64,000 bases of DNA from Myxococcus guangdongensis (GCF_024198255.1 NZ_JAJVKW010000011.1:248001-312000); one strand, 5' to 3'. Counted from the first letter of the stretch, positions 52,767 through 62,386 are shown. Notes: generated by a model not told the origin, from the sequence alone. Numbers and translations are program-made.

Positions 52767-54320
52767 ATGGGCGACACGGGGGTCATCCAGTTCGGCCGGT
52801 ACGAACTCCTGGAGCGACTGGGCAGCGGAGGGATGGCGGAGGTCTACCGGGCCCGCTACCCGGCCGCCCCCGGCGTCTCCAAGTCCGTGGTCATCAAGCG
52901 CGTGCTGGGCCACTTCGCCGCGAACCCGGCCTTCGCGGAGATGTTCCTCGACGAGGCGCGCATCTGCGTGGGCCTGAGCCACGGCAACATCGTGCAGGTG
53001 TTCGACTTCGGCCAGGTGGAGGATGAGTACTTCCTGGCCATGGAGTGGGTGGACGGACAGCCCCTGTCCCTGGTGCTCAAGCGCTCCAAGGAGAAGGGCC
53101 TGCCCTGGCTCCCAGCCCCCATCGCCGTGGGCATCGCCATCGACCTGTGCCGGGGGCTCCACTACGCGCACGCGCTGCGTGACGAGCACGACGAGCCGCT
53201 CGGGCTGGTGCACCGCGACGTCTCCCCGGACAACATCCTGCTCAGCTACGAGGGCGAGACGAAGCTCTCCGACTTCGGCATCGCCAAGGCCCGCATGGCC
53301 GGCCGGGTGAACACCGAAGCGGGCGTGGTGAAGGGCAAGTTCCAGTACTTCTCCCCCGAGCAGGCCCGGGGAGAGGAGGTGGATGCGCGCTCGGACGTCT
53401 ATGCCGTGGGCGTGGTGCTCTTCCAGATGCTGTGCGGGCAGCGGCCCACGTCGGGGACGGAGCTGGAGGTGATGTTCCAGGCGCAGGAAGGGCGGCTGAT
53501 TCCCGCGCGCACGCTCAATCCCTCGCTGGACGAGGCCCTGGAGGAGATTCTCCAGCGCGCGTTGATGGCGTCACGGGACGCCCGCTATCGCTCGGCGGAG
53601 GCGCTCCAGCAATCCCTCTCCGACTGGCTGGGGACGAACGCGCCGCGCTTCCCGACGCACCTGCGCAAGCACCTGGTGCGCTGGCTCTTCCAGGAGGAGC
53701 TGTCCACGCGCAAGCGCTTCGTGGAACCGCCGCCCGTGTTCCTGACCCATCTGGAGTCCTGGCGCGTGCGCGCGGCGCCCGAGCCACCGGAAGAGCGCGA
53801 CACGCGGCCGGACATCGACGCGCTGCCCTCGTCCCTCCGCGCGACCCAGCCCGCCACCGCCATGCTCGAGGAGCAGCCCGGGCTGCAGGAGATTCGGGCG
53901 CAGGTGGACGTCCCCTTCCCACCGCCGAAGCGACGCGAGCCCTCGCCTCCTCCCAGCCCCATCCCCAGCGAGCCCCCGTGGCGGCGCCCCATCACCCAGC
54001 TCACGGTGCTGGTGGGCTTGGTGATGATTGGCGTGTTCCTGGTCATGGTGGAGCGCGCCCACGGACCGCGCATCATCCAGCTCACCTCCACGCCCTCCGG
54101 CGCCCAGGTGTACCTGAATGGAATCCTGGTGGGCGTCACGCCCATGCCGTTCTCCTCCGAGGCTCACGGCGGCGTGCGGCACGTCGAGCTGCGGCTCGAG
54201 GGTCACGAGCGCTGGGAGACCTGGCTCCACCGGAACAGCGACGTCACGAACCTGTCCGCGAAGCTGCTCCCCCTGGCGCCCTTCCCCCCGAAGCGCAGGA
54301 GCCAGGGCACCGGCAACTAA
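52767..54320 (+). CDS. Ser/Thr protein kinase with C-terminal PEGA domain
   Basis: 517 residues from ATG 52767; the longer frame upstream is not kinase-like. Hanks-type kinase at 10-290: glycine loop LGSGGMAEVY, Lys44, catalytic HRDVSPDN with Asp151, DFG at 169-171, FSPEQ in place of APE. A cytosolic linker follows, then one membrane helix (about 411-428) and a periplasmic PEGA domain (437-505, TSTPSGAQVYLNGILVGVTP). HRDVSP rather than HRDLKP is common in myxobacterial kinases. PEGA domains are thought to contact cell-wall or surface partners, so this is a transmembrane receptor kinase. Convergent with the oxidoreductase gene. Confidence 0.95.
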   Translation: MGDTGVIQFGRYELLERLGSGGMAEVYRARYPAAPGVSKSVVIKRVLGHFAANPAFAEMFLDEARICVGLSHGNIVQVFDFGQVEDEYFLAMEWVDGQPLSLVLKRSKEKGLPWLPAPIAVGIAIDLCRGLHYAHALRDEHDEPLGLVHRDVSPDNILLSYEGETKLSDFGIAKARMAGRVNTEAGVVKGKFQYFSPEQARGEEVDARSDVYAVGVVLFQMLCGQRPTSGTELEVMFQAQEGRLIPARTLNPSLDEALEEILQRALMASRDARYRSAEALQQSLSDWLGTNAPRFPTHLRKHLVRWLFQEELSTRKRFVEPPPVFLTHLESWRVRAAPEPPEERDTRPDIDALPSSLRATQPATAMLEEQPGLQEIRAQVDVPFPPPKRREPSPPPSPIPSEPPWRRPITQLTVLVGLVMIGVFLVMVERAHGPRIIQLTSTPSGAQVYLNGILVGVTPMPFSSEAHGGVRHVELRLEGHERWETWLHRNSDVTNLSAKLLPLAPFPPKRRSQGTGN

Positions 54321-54331
54321 AAGCCCGCCGC

Positions 54332-55369
54332 TCACGGCACCAGCACCAGCTTGCCCACCGTCGTGCCGGACTCCAGCGCCTGGTGCGCCTGGGCCACGTC
54401 ATCCAGCTTGAAGGTCGTCACCTTCGGCGACACCACCTTCCCCTCCTCCACCCACGCGAGCAGCCGCGCCATGCTGTCCTCCAGCACGAAGCGCTGCTCG
54501 AACAGGTACGACAGGTTGAACGCGAGCACGCTCGTGTTGTCGTTCGTCAGCGTCAGCGGGTCGAAGCGCGGCGTGCGCAGCCAATCCCACGCGAGCTTCG
54601 CGTAGTTCGGCCTGCCGCCCGTGCGCGGCAGCATCGAGTGGAACCCATAGATGACCAGCTTCCCCGGTGACGCCAGGTGCCGGTAGCTGTCCTTCAGCGT
54701 CGACGGGCCGTTCGCGTCCAGCACCACCTCGTAGCCCTTGGGTGACGCCGCCTCCGCGGCCTTCCACAGGTCCTCGCGGCTCTTGTCGATGACCACGTCC
54801 GCGCCCAGCGCCCGCGCCGCCTCCACCTTGTGCGTGCTGCCCACCACGCCCACCATCCGGCACCCGGCGATGCGCCCCAACTGCAACAACGCGCTGCCCA
54901 CCCCGCCCGCCGCCGAGTGCACCAGCACGTTCGTCCCCGGCCTCGGGTGCGCCAGCTCGAACAGCGCGTAGTACGCCGTCAGGAACACCGCGGGGAACCC
55001 CGCCGCCTGCTCCATCGTCCACTTCGACGGCAGCGCGAACACCTGGTGCCGGGGCACCACCACGTGCGTGGCGTACCCGCCAAAGCGCGTCACGCCGAAG
55101 ACGCGGTCCCCGGGTGCCAGGTCCGTCACGCCCTCACCCACCGCGTCCACCGTGCCCGCGAACTCGAAGCCGGGGGTAATCGGCCACCCCACATACTCCT
55201 TCGCGGAGGCGTACAGGCCCATGCGGATGACGCAGTCCGCATAGTTCACCCCGATGGCCTGGGTGGCCACCCTCACCTCCCCGACTCCAGGTGAAACCTG
55301 ATTCAGGTCTTCGACGCGGAGCTGCTCGTAACCGCCGGCCTTCGGGATGACCACCTTGCGTGCGCGCAT
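54332..55369 (-). CDS. Zinc-independent NADPH:quinone oxidoreductase (VAT-1-like MDR)
   Basis: 345 residues. GroES-like part with IGVNYADCVIRMGLYA and ITPGFEFAGTVDAVGEGV, and Rossmann part with VHSAAGGVGSALLQLGRIAG. The catalytic zinc and structural zinc Cys sets of alcohol dehydrogenases are missing, placing it in the quinone-reductase branch. YAKLAWDWLRTPRFDPLTLT and LFEQRFVLEDSMARLLAW resemble synaptic vesicle VAT-1 homologues. Reduces quinones or enones with NADPH. ATG 55369 chosen. Transcribed divergently from the lipase. Confidence 0.9.
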   Translation of the reverse strand: MRARKVVIPKAGGYEQLRVEDLNQVSPGVGEVRVATQAIGVNYADCVIRMGLYASAKEYVGWPITPGFEFAGTVDAVGEGVTDLAPGDRVFGVTRFGGYATHVVVPRHQVFALPSKWTMEQAAGFPAVFLTAYYALFELAHPRPGTNVLVHSAAGGVGSALLQLGRIAGCRMVGVVGSTHKVEAARALGADVVIDKSREDLWKAAEAASPKGYEVVLDANGPSTLKDSYRHLASPGKLVIYGFHSMLPRTGGRPNYAKLAWDWLRTPRFDPLTLTNDNTSVLAFNLSYLFEQRFVLEDSMARLLAWVEEGKVVSPKVTTFKLDDVAQAHQALESGTTVGKLVLVP

Positions 55370-55525
55370 GTCCCGATGACTATCACGCGACGCACCGCGA
55401 CAACGTCCGCGCGCGTCCACTCGGATGACGACGCTCGCGTGAGATGTCTCTACACTGTGTCTCGCGCTCGAAGACATGTATCGGTCCGAGCGCGAGTGCA
55501 TCCCCCACAACCGAAGGAGTCCACC

Positions 55526-56548
55526 ATGCGATTGCGGCATTCGCTGTTCCTCATGGCCCCCCTCTTCGTCGGAGCCCTCACCGGCTGCGGCGAGGGGCTC
55601 GAGGAGTCCGTCACGCCCGAAGCGCCCATCACCGAGCAGCTCGGCACCGCCGAGTCCGCCGCCGTCTCCACTCAGGGAATCACGTCCCACTTCCAGACGT
55701 GGCTCAACGCCAACGGCTACCAGGGCGACGACTTCGCGCGGTACACCCTGCCGGGTGGCAGCTACGGCGGGAAGAAGGACGCCAACGACACCGTGGTGAA
55801 CACGCCCGTCATCTTCATCCACGGCAACTCCGACAAGGCGGTGGGCACCGGCACCGCGGGCCAGTCGGGCTGGAACGCGTCGCTCGATTACTTCCTCGCC
55901 AATGGCTACAAGACGAGCGAGCTCTACGCGCTGACGTGGGGCCCGGCGGACATCATGCAGACCGCCGTGCAGTACCACTCGAAGCCGAACATCATGCGGG
56001 TGCGCCGCTTCATCGAGGCGGTGAAGGCGTACACCGGCGCGTCGAAGGTGGACATCGTCTCCCACTCGATGGGCGTGACGCTCGCGCGCAAGGCCATCCT
56101 CGGCGGCGCCGCGAACGACTCCGCCAACGGGGGCGCGTACAACGTCGGCGCGCCGCTGACGAGCTCCGTCGATACGTTCGTCGGCATCGCCGGCGCGAAC
56201 CTGGGCCTGACGTCCTGCTACCAGACGGGTCCCACCACGCCGACGTGCGGCTCCACCAACGGCCTGTACCCGGGCTACCTGTACTTCGGCGCCGTGCTCG
56301 GCCGCTCCACGTTCCTGGACAACCTGCGCGCCACGAGCGGCTACGAGGGTGCGTACCGCTACAGCATCTACTCCACGGCCGACGAAATCATCGGCTACGG
56401 CGGCATCGTGTACGGCGACTACACCTCGCGCATCCCTGGTCAGCAGGGTGAGAAGGTGTACTCGGCCTATCCCTACGGGCACTACAACTCGAAGGACCTG
56501 ACCGGCGCCGTGCAGTACAGCATGGTGCGCAACCACATCGTCCCGTAG
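55526..56548 (+). CDS. Secreted lipase, EstA/class 2 family lipoprotein
   Basis: 340 residues; AAGGAG lies 7 bases before the ATG. Lipobox LTGC (Cys21). Alpha/beta hydrolase with oxyanion-side VIFIHGNSDKAVGTG and nucleophile Ser181 in DIVSHSMGVTLARKA. The His is late, in YPYGHYNSKDL. FGAVLGRSTFLDNLRATSGY and the overall length match lipase class 2 (PF01674). Predicted cell-surface lipase/esterase. Followed by a set of hairpins that probably end transcription. Confidence 0.9.
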   Translation: MRLRHSLFLMAPLFVGALTGCGEGLEESVTPEAPITEQLGTAESAAVSTQGITSHFQTWLNANGYQGDDFARYTLPGGSYGGKKDANDTVVNTPVIFIHGNSDKAVGTGTAGQSGWNASLDYFLANGYKTSELYALTWGPADIMQTAVQYHSKPNIMRVRRFIEAVKAYTGASKVDIVSHSMGVTLARKAILGGAANDSANGGAYNVGAPLTSSVDTFVGIAGANLGLTSCYQTGPTTPTCGSTNGLYPGYLYFGAVLGRSTFLDNLRATSGYEGAYRYSIYSTADEIIGYGGIVYGDYTSRIPGQQGEKVYSAYPYGHYNSKDLTGAVQYSMVRNHIVP

Positions 56549-56563
56549 CCACACCCCGCTCGT

Positions 56564-56622
56564 CTCCCGGCGCGTCGTCACGCGAGGCGTCGCCGGGAGC
56601 ACGGGCCCGAGGACTCGGGCCC
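56564..56622 (+). terminator. Double hairpin after the lipase gene
   Basis: CTCCCGGCG (56564-56572) pairs with CGCCGGGAG (56591-56599). Directly after it GGGCCCGAG (56603-56611) pairs with CTCGGGCCC (56614-56622). Both stems are perfect, 9 bases each, starting 16 bases after the lipase stop. No T-run. Confidence 0.5.
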
Positions 56623-56753
56623 ACCTCGTGGGAGTCACTTCGAAGTGAGGACCTTGGCGCGCCCGCCGTCGGGAGCGTGAGCTGGCAGTCGTCCACGCCG
56701 TGGGGGAGTGGACACGGGCCGGCCTGCCGCCTCGCGAAGGCGCGCGAAGTCCC

Positions 56754-56789
56754 GGGCGGCCTCATCCAGGTTTCAGGATGAGGCCGCCC
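56754..56789. terminator. Long perfect hairpin, likely bidirectional terminator
   Basis: GGGCGGCCTCATCC-AGGTTTCA-GGATGAGGCCGCCC: a perfect 14-base stem with an 8-base loop, in the middle of the convergent region. Only a weak T-run (CGTTTCC) follows on the plus strand. Confidence 0.6.
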
Positions 56790-57069
56790 CACTCGTTTCC
56801 AGCGCGAGCGCGACACCTCGTCGCGGGGACCTCCTCCCAGTCGGAGGTCACCTCTTCCGCTTCGAGCCTTGCCGCGCGCTCACGACCCGGGTCCCCGATG
56901 TCCACACCCGGTCGTGCGCGCCGCTTGCATTCACCCCTCCGACCTTCAGGAGATGGCGGTCCTCCCGCCGCGCTCCTCCACGGCGGGCGTCGCCTCATCC
57001 ACCGGAGGGCGCCGTGCGCCCCCTCGCGCCGAGACCGGCCAGCCTCTCGGCGCGGGGCCGTGCCTCGCG

Positions 57070-58251
57070 CTACGGCCTCGGTCCGTCCGACGGCGCCGGC
57101 GCATCGTCCTGCGCGGGCATCGGCGAGGGCTGCGTCTCCGGCGCGCCGGGCACGGGCGACGGCTCGCTCGGCTTGGCCTCCTTGTCCTCGGGCTTCGTCT
57201 TCTCCACGAAGGGCTTCGCCGCCGTCGGGTCCGCCAGGAACGCGAGCACCACCTCGTTGACCGGCTCCGGGCAGTCGAGCTGCACCGTGTGTCCACAGCC
57301 CTTCATCGGCGCCAGCGCGGCGCCGGGGATGCGGGACGCGCCGTACTCCATGATTTCGCGCGCCTCGCCGCCGTGCAGGAACGGGTTGGGAATCAGCCGG
57401 TCATCCGTGCCGTAGACGATGAGCGTGGGCACCGAGACGCGGTGCAGGTTGTCGCGCACGAAGTCGTTGTTCGCCAGGCCCCGCACCGTGCGGACGTTGG
57501 CGTAGGCGTACGCGTCGAACTCCGGCGACTTCGCCAGCCGCACGCGGTCCTGGATGAGCCAGTCCAGCTCCGGCCGCCAGTGCATGAAGTTGCCCTGACG
57601 CACGCTGCCCCAGATGCCCGCCTCCGGCGCCGCCTTGATGAAGTCCGAGCTCATCACCCGGCGGAACCACTGCTTCTCCTTCCAGGAGAACTTCTCGAAC
57701 CCGGCCGGAGACACCAGCACCAGCGCCTCCACCGCGTCCGGGTAGCGCAGCGCGTACGACAGCGACGTCTGCCCGCCCATGGAGTGCCCCGCGAGGATGG
57801 GCTTCTCCACGCCCAACACCCGCGCCAGCTCCGCCACCGCGTCCGCCATGGCCTCGGTGGTGTACGGGAACGTGGCCGGCTTGTCGGACTTGCCGTAGCC
57901 CGGCAGGTCCACCGCGACGACGCGGTAGCCCTTCGCGTGGAACACGTCCAGCTGCGCCTGCCAGAACTTCAGGTACGAGCCCAGGCCGTGCACGAAGATG
58001 ACCGTCTTCGCCTCGGGCGTGGGCGCGGGCAAATCCACGTACGAGACATGGAGCGGGCTCGCCAGACCGTACCGGGCGGTGACGTCCGGCAGGGCCACGC
58101 GGTGCACGGGCCAGGCCTGCTTCGTGCCCGCCGTGGAGTAGTCGAGGTCCTGGAAGGACAGCGCGGACTCGCCAGCATACGAGCGCACGCAACCGGCGGA
58201 GGACAGCCCCGCCGCGAGGAGCAACGCGGTGAAAGCGCGGGAGGAGCTCAT
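57070..58251 (-). CDS. Alpha/beta hydrolase lipoprotein
   Basis: 393 residues. Lipobox LSSAGC (Cys21). Core alpha/beta hydrolase: VIFVHGLGSYLKFW (oxyanion), nucleophile Ser157 in ILAGHSMGGQTSL, Asp in VYGTDDRLIPN, His in KGCGHTVQLD. A cap-like insert lies between (FEKFSWKEKQWFRRVM). The Pro/Glu/Lys-rich tail of about 45 residues is disordered. An envelope esterase or lipase; substrate unknown. Starts 2 bases after the stop of the outer-membrane protein gene upstream, so the pair is one operon, perhaps for uptake and hydrolysis of a lipid-like compound. Confidence 0.88.
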   Translation of the reverse strand: MSSSRAFTALLLAAGLSSAGCVRSYAGESALSFQDLDYSTAGTKQAWPVHRVALPDVTARYGLASPLHVSYVDLPAPTPEAKTVIFVHGLGSYLKFWQAQLDVFHAKGYRVVAVDLPGYGKSDKPATFPYTTEAMADAVAELARVLGVEKPILAGHSMGGQTSLSYALRYPDAVEALVLVSPAGFEKFSWKEKQWFRRVMSSDFIKAAPEAGIWGSVRQGNFMHWRPELDWLIQDRVRLAKSPEFDAYAYANVRTVRGLANNDFVRDNLHRVSVPTLIVYGTDDRLIPNPFLHGGEAREIMEYGASRIPGAALAPMKGCGHTVQLDCPEPVNEVVLAFLADPTAAKPFVEKTKPEDKEAKPSEPSPVPGAPETQPSPMPAQDDAPAPSDGPRP

Positions 58252-58253
58252 GG

Positions 58254-59912
58254 TCAGAACGCGTACCAGGTGAAGGTGGTGAAGGCCGCCCACGGGTCGC
58301 TGCGCACGGTGGCCGAGCCGTCGTAGAAGCTGCCGCGGAAGAGGTAGCCGCCGTGGAGGCCCACGGTCATCAGATAGCGGATGTGGTAGCGCAGCTCCGC
58401 GTTGACCTCCGCGCCGATGAACCGGCCGCGCCGCACCTCCGCCACCCAGGGCGTCGGGTCCGCGCCCGAGTTCGCCAGGCCCGTGGCCACCTTGAGGTTG
58501 AGCTTGTTGGGAATGATGTCCCACGCCGCCGAGGCGATGCCCGCGCGCAGGCCGTAGCCCTGGTTGGAGATGTCCGTCACCGCGCCCGTGTAGTTGTTCA
58601 CCGTGCTGGTGAACGGGAACAGGATGAGCATCTTGTGGTTGAACCACACCGCGCCCGGCAGGCCGTACTGGTTCAGCGTGAAGGCGCCCGTGTACTTGTC
58701 GTCGTCCAGGTTCGAGTCACCGGAGGAGAACATGCCCTCCAGCGTGACCACGTCGCCGGGGCCGCGGCCCCACTGGTACATGACCTCCAGGTTGGCGGAC
58801 ACGCCGGAGATGTTCAGCTCGTCGATGGGCGAGTTCTCCGGATCGTCGCTCTTGTACTTGCCGCCGTTGTACATCACGAAGCCAGAGGCCCCGAGCCGAC
58901 CGTTGCGGAAGTCGATGTTGTGGTTGAAGTGCGCGCCCGCCCAGAAGACGGTGCCGGTGGGGCGGTTGATGTTGAAGCGCGCCGTGCCGGTGAAGCCCGG
59001 CAGGCCCGTGGACGACGGGCCGCTCTTCACCAGGCCCTCGAAGGCGTACGCGTCACCCTTGGTGTCGTCGTTCAGCGCCCACACGGACACGCCCACGTTG
59101 GTGTTGGGGCGCACCGGGTAGACGTAGTCCGCCATCGCCAGCCAGATGTACTTCAGGCGCGGGTCGTTGCGCGTGGCGCGGTCCGCCTGCGCGCTGCCCA
59201 GCGGGAACAGGCTCAGGCGCGCGTTGCCCTTCAAGCCGCTGAAGATGGACAGGCCCGTCGCGTCGCTGCCCAGGAAGGCCAGCTTGTAGCCGGTGCGCGT
59301 GAGGTCCGACAGCGGCGTGCGCGTCGGGTCGTAGGCGCTGTCGTAGACCGGCTGGGTGCCCACCAGCAGCGTGAGCTGGTTCGGGTTGCGCGTCGGGTAG
59401 ATGGCGACGTTGACGTTCTTGGTCTGGATGTTCACCTGGTCGGCGTTGAAGCCGCCGCCCTCGTTCTGACCAATCGTGTTGGCCGAGCGACCCCAGAGGA
59501 AGTCCACCTCGAACTGCGCGCGGAAGGACGCCAGCCCGTCGACGAAGAACGGGCTGTACTCGATGACGGGAATCCAGCGCTGCTCGATGAAGTACGCCGA
59601 GCGGCTCGGCTCGGTGCTCACCGCGCTGCCCACGCGCGAGCCGATGGGACCCAGCGCCACGCCACGAAGGCCGGCCGGGTCACCAATCTGGTTCGTCATG
59701 GAGACGCGCGTGAAGAAGTAGTTGATGAGGCTGAACTCACGCGGCTCGGCGTCCTCCTCGCGGTTCTTCTCCTCCTGCCATTCGGCGTACAGCCCCGGCA
59801 CCGGGGTGCTCTGCGCGGCGGCCGGCGTCGCCAGTCCCACGAGCCCCAGCGCCGCGAGCATCCTCGCGTTGCGCCGCAGCGTCTCGCGTGCCTCGAACCC
59901 ACTTCCCGTCAT
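58254..59912 (-). CDS. Outer-membrane beta-barrel (porin-like) protein
   Basis: 552 residues from ATG 59912 (GAGGTGG just upstream); a GTG two codons earlier is possible. Signal peptide MLAALGLVGLATPAAAQS, then a long run of amphipathic strands with aromatic girdles (FRAQFEVDFLWGRSANTI, FWAGAHFNHNIDF, GASGFVMYNGGKY, GLHGGYLFRGSFYDG) ending FTTFTWYAF with a terminal Phe, the usual barrel end. Resembles large DUF1302/alginate-export-like porins of Deltaproteobacteria in size but no certain family. Operon with the alpha/beta hydrolase lipoprotein. Confidence 0.8.
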   Translation of the reverse strand: MTGSGFEARETLRRNARMLAALGLVGLATPAAAQSTPVPGLYAEWQEEKNREEDAEPREFSLINYFFTRVSMTNQIGDPAGLRGVALGPIGSRVGSAVSTEPSRSAYFIEQRWIPVIEYSPFFVDGLASFRAQFEVDFLWGRSANTIGQNEGGGFNADQVNIQTKNVNVAIYPTRNPNQLTLLVGTQPVYDSAYDPTRTPLSDLTRTGYKLAFLGSDATGLSIFSGLKGNARLSLFPLGSAQADRATRNDPRLKYIWLAMADYVYPVRPNTNVGVSVWALNDDTKGDAYAFEGLVKSGPSSTGLPGFTGTARFNINRPTGTVFWAGAHFNHNIDFRNGRLGASGFVMYNGGKYKSDDPENSPIDELNISGVSANLEVMYQWGRGPGDVVTLEGMFSSGDSNLDDDKYTGAFTLNQYGLPGAVWFNHKMLILFPFTSTVNNYTGAVTDISNQGYGLRAGIASAAWDIIPNKLNLKVATGLANSGADPTPWVAEVRRGRFIGAEVNAELRYHIRYLMTVGLHGGYLFRGSFYDGSATVRSDPWAAFTTFTWYAF

Positions 59913-60041
59913 ATCCACCTCGGCCCCGCACGGCGGGGCGCTCCCGGTACACCGGGCTCGGATGTCACCACTGTCGATGGCTCAAGTACGGCCAGGCTCC
60001 TGGGGGACGCGGGCGACGAGCACCCGCGTCCGGACCTCCGA

Positions 60042-60076
60042 CCGGAAGGGAGGGCGGGAGCGCACCCTCCCTCCGG
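60042..60076 (-). terminator. Hairpin downstream of a lipoprotein gene
   Basis: CCGGAAGGGAGGG pairs with CCCTCCCTCCGG (one bulged base) over a 10-base loop, starting 17 bases past the stop of the lipoprotein gene at 60093. Confidence 0.5.
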
Positions 60077-60092
60077 CACGAGGTGAGGCGGA

Positions 60093-60695
60093 CTAGCGGA
60101 TGGAGTACGTCTGCACGGCGTTGCCCGTGAAGGGCTGGCCGTTGAGCGTCACGGAGCTGGACGTGCCCACCGCGCCGTTGGCGCAGCGGATGCCCGTGCC
60201 CTGGTTCTTGAAGTACAGCTCCAGCTTGAGCGTCTTCTGGTCCGCGGTGAAGCCGCCGCGGCCCTCCTGCACCAGGCCACCCGGGAAGGAGAACGTCACG
60301 TCGAAGCAGCTCCCGTCGGACGCCACGTTCTCGATGAGGACGGTGTTGGACGTGAAGGAGAGCGGGTTCTTCGGCGCGTTGTGGTCACAGACGTTGTTGG
60401 CGATGGTGCCCGGGATGCTGTCGACCTTGAAGTTGCCACCGGCCACCGACATGGTGACGCTCTGGTAACACTGGGACGCCGCGCCGTAGTCGACATCTTC
60501 GTTGAAGCCGTTGGGGTGGCTGGGGATGTTGGTCCCCTCCATGATCATCGACTTGCCCTCGAGGAACGCGAGGATGTTCGCGGAGCTGTCGAGCTTGGGG
60601 GTCTGGGGCGTCGGGGTGGGGTCGCTGTCGTCATCTCCGCAGCCGACGAAGCCCAGCGCGCAAACCATGACCGCGGACAGCAGCTTCTTCTTCAT
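60093..60695 (-). CDS. Lipoprotein of unknown function
   Basis: 200 residues from ATG 60695, chosen because MKKKLLSAVMVCALGFVGCG is a clear lipoprotein signal with lipobox GFVGC; earlier in-frame codons lack one. The linker is Asp/Thr/Pro-rich and the domain beta-rich with Cys in SQCYQSVTM, NNVCDHNAP and GSCFDVTF that could form disulfides. Similar small lipoproteins are common in myxobacteria; no function known. On the same strand upstream of the porin-like gene but separated by a hairpin. Confidence 0.75.
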   Translation of the reverse strand: MKKKLLSAVMVCALGFVGCGDDDSDPTPTPQTPKLDSSANILAFLEGKSMIMEGTNIPSHPNGFNEDVDYGAASQCYQSVTMSVAGGNFKVDSIPGTIANNVCDHNAPKNPLSFTSNTVLIENVASDGSCFDVTFSFPGGLVQEGRGGFTADQKTLKLELYFKNQGTGIRCANGAVGTSSSVTLNGQPFTGNAVQTYSIR

Positions 60696-60818
60696 GTGGT
60701 GCTCCCTTCGTTCCGGCGTCACCGCCGGGGTGTCACGACAGACGACAAGCATGCAGGGCCAACCCCAGACATGCCCGCCCAGACAGTGTTCAGCGCGGTG
60801 CGTCGGAGCCGGTGGGCG

Positions 60819-62372
60819 TCATCGCCCCTCGGCGTCGGCGGCGATGGCCGCCTCGCGAAGCTCGCGCTTGAGAATCTTCCCCGCCGCGGACACCGGCAGG
60901 CGCTCCACCAGCACCACCCGCTTGGGCACCTTGAAGCGCGCCACCTTGCCGCGCAGGTGCTCGAGCAGCGCGTCACCCGTGCAGTCCACGCCGGGCTTGA
61001 GCACCACGAAGGCGCGCCCCACTTCACCCCACTTCGCGTCCGGCATGCCGATGACCGAGCACTGCTGCACGGCGGCGTGCTCGTACAGCACGGACTCCAG
61101 CTCCAGCGGGTACACGTTCTCCCCGCCGGAGATGAACATGTCCTTCTTGCGGCCGGCGATGGTGAAGAAGCCGTCCGCGTCCTGACGCGCCAGGTCGCCG
61201 GTGTGGAACCAGCCGTCCGCGTCGATGGCCTCGCGCGTGGCGGCCTCGTCCTCGAAGTAGCCCGAGCACATGGAGGGGCCCTTGAGGACCAGCTCTCCCA
61301 CGCCGCCCGTCGGCACCTCGCGGCCGTCGTCGTCCACCAGCTTCGCCGCGATGAAGTAATTGGGGCGGCCGATGGAGCCCGCCTTGGACACCGCGAACTC
61401 GGGCCCCATGCTGAAGATTCCCGGGCCGAACTCGGTCATCCCGAAGCCCTGCTTGAAGGGCACCGCGTGCACCGCCTGCCACGCCTGGATGAGCGGCACC
61501 GGCAGCGCCGCCCCGCCGCTGGTCATGAAGCGCACCGACGAGAAGTCCGTCGTCGCGAAGCGCGGCGAGTCGAGCAGCTGCTGGTACTGCGTGGGCACCG
61601 CGAAGAACAGCGACACCTTCTCGCGGGCAATCAGCGCGAGCAGCTCCTCCGGCTCCCAGCGGCGCATGATGACCACGGTGCCGCCCGCGGTGAGCAGGGG
61701 CAGCGTGTACACGAGCAGCCCGCCCGTGTGGAACATGGGCGTGTGCGTCACCGTGACGTCGCCGGGGCGCACCTCGTGCACCAGCGTGTTGAGCGTGTTC
61801 CACGCCACCATGCGGTAGCTGACACACGCGCCCTTGGAGCGCCCCGTGGTGCCGCCGGTGAAGAGCAGGCACAGCGTGTCCTCCTCGGACACGGCGTCGT
61901 TGCGCACGGGCGCGGTGGGGCGGTGCGCGAGCACGTCCGGGTACGTGGCGACGCCGGGCAGCCCTTGCGGCTCCAGCGCCACGAGGCGCAGCGAGTCGCC
62001 CACGCTCTCGCGCACCTGGGCCACGGCGTCGCGGAAGTCGTCGCCGAAGAGCAGCACGCGCGGGCGGATGGAGCGGACCAGGTCGGTCAGCTCGGAGGCA
62101 TGCAGGCGCCAGTTGTAGGGGACGAAGATGGCGCCCAGCTTGCCGCAGGCGAAGAGGGCATCCAGGTACTCGACGCCGTTGTGGGCGACCAGGCCCACGC
62201 GGTCCCCGGGCTTCACCCCGGCGACGTCGCGCAGCCAGCCGCCGAGCGCCTCGGCGCGCGCGTTCAGGGCGCGGTAGGTGAAGCGGCCGGCGTCGCCCTT
62301 GGCCGTGTCCACCACCGCGACGTGCTCGGGCCAGTACAGGGCGCCCCGCCCCATCCAGTCTCCGATGAACAT
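60819..62372 (-). CDS. Long-chain acyl-CoA ligase (AMP-forming)
   Basis: 517 residues from ATG 62372 with GGAGG upstream. P-loop LFTGGTTGRSKGACVSYR (SYR replaces the usual THR), KQGFGMTEFGPG, GWFHTGDLARQDADGF, KKDMFISGGENVYPLELES, and C-terminal Lys in SAAGKILKRELR. An acyl- or aryl-CoA ligase. The gene lies 14 bases from the KAS III-like gene and downstream of a TetR gene, all one strand. A substrate handed from ligase to KAS III-like enzyme is a plausible reading. Confidence 0.92.
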   Translation of the reverse strand: MFIGDWMGRGALYWPEHVAVVDTAKGDAGRFTYRALNARAEALGGWLRDVAGVKPGDRVGLVAHNGVEYLDALFACGKLGAIFVPYNWRLHASELTDLVRSIRPRVLLFGDDFRDAVAQVRESVGDSLRLVALEPQGLPGVATYPDVLAHRPTAPVRNDAVSEEDTLCLLFTGGTTGRSKGACVSYRMVAWNTLNTLVHEVRPGDVTVTHTPMFHTGGLLVYTLPLLTAGGTVVIMRRWEPEELLALIAREKVSLFFAVPTQYQQLLDSPRFATTDFSSVRFMTSGGAALPVPLIQAWQAVHAVPFKQGFGMTEFGPGIFSMGPEFAVSKAGSIGRPNYFIAAKLVDDDGREVPTGGVGELVLKGPSMCSGYFEDEAATREAIDADGWFHTGDLARQDADGFFTIAGRKKDMFISGGENVYPLELESVLYEHAAVQQCSVIGMPDAKWGEVGRAFVVLKPGVDCTGDALLEHLRGKVARFKVPKRVVLVERLPVSAAGKILKRELREAAIAADAEGR

Positions 62373-62386
62373 GCGCGCCTCCAAGC

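Larger units (their letters stand above)
56549..57069. other. Convergent intergenic region with several hairpins
   Basis: 521 bases with no convincing gene between the lipase and the convergent alpha/beta hydrolase gene. It holds three strong inverted repeats (listed as terminators). The part 56800-57069 shows nothing recognisable. Confidence 0.5.

Noticed and set aside
54332..56638. 768-codon minus-strand frame joining the oxidoreductase to sequence opposite the lipase
   Set aside because: Only the last 345 codons (from 55369) match the oxidoreductase family; the rest is antisense to the lipase gene.
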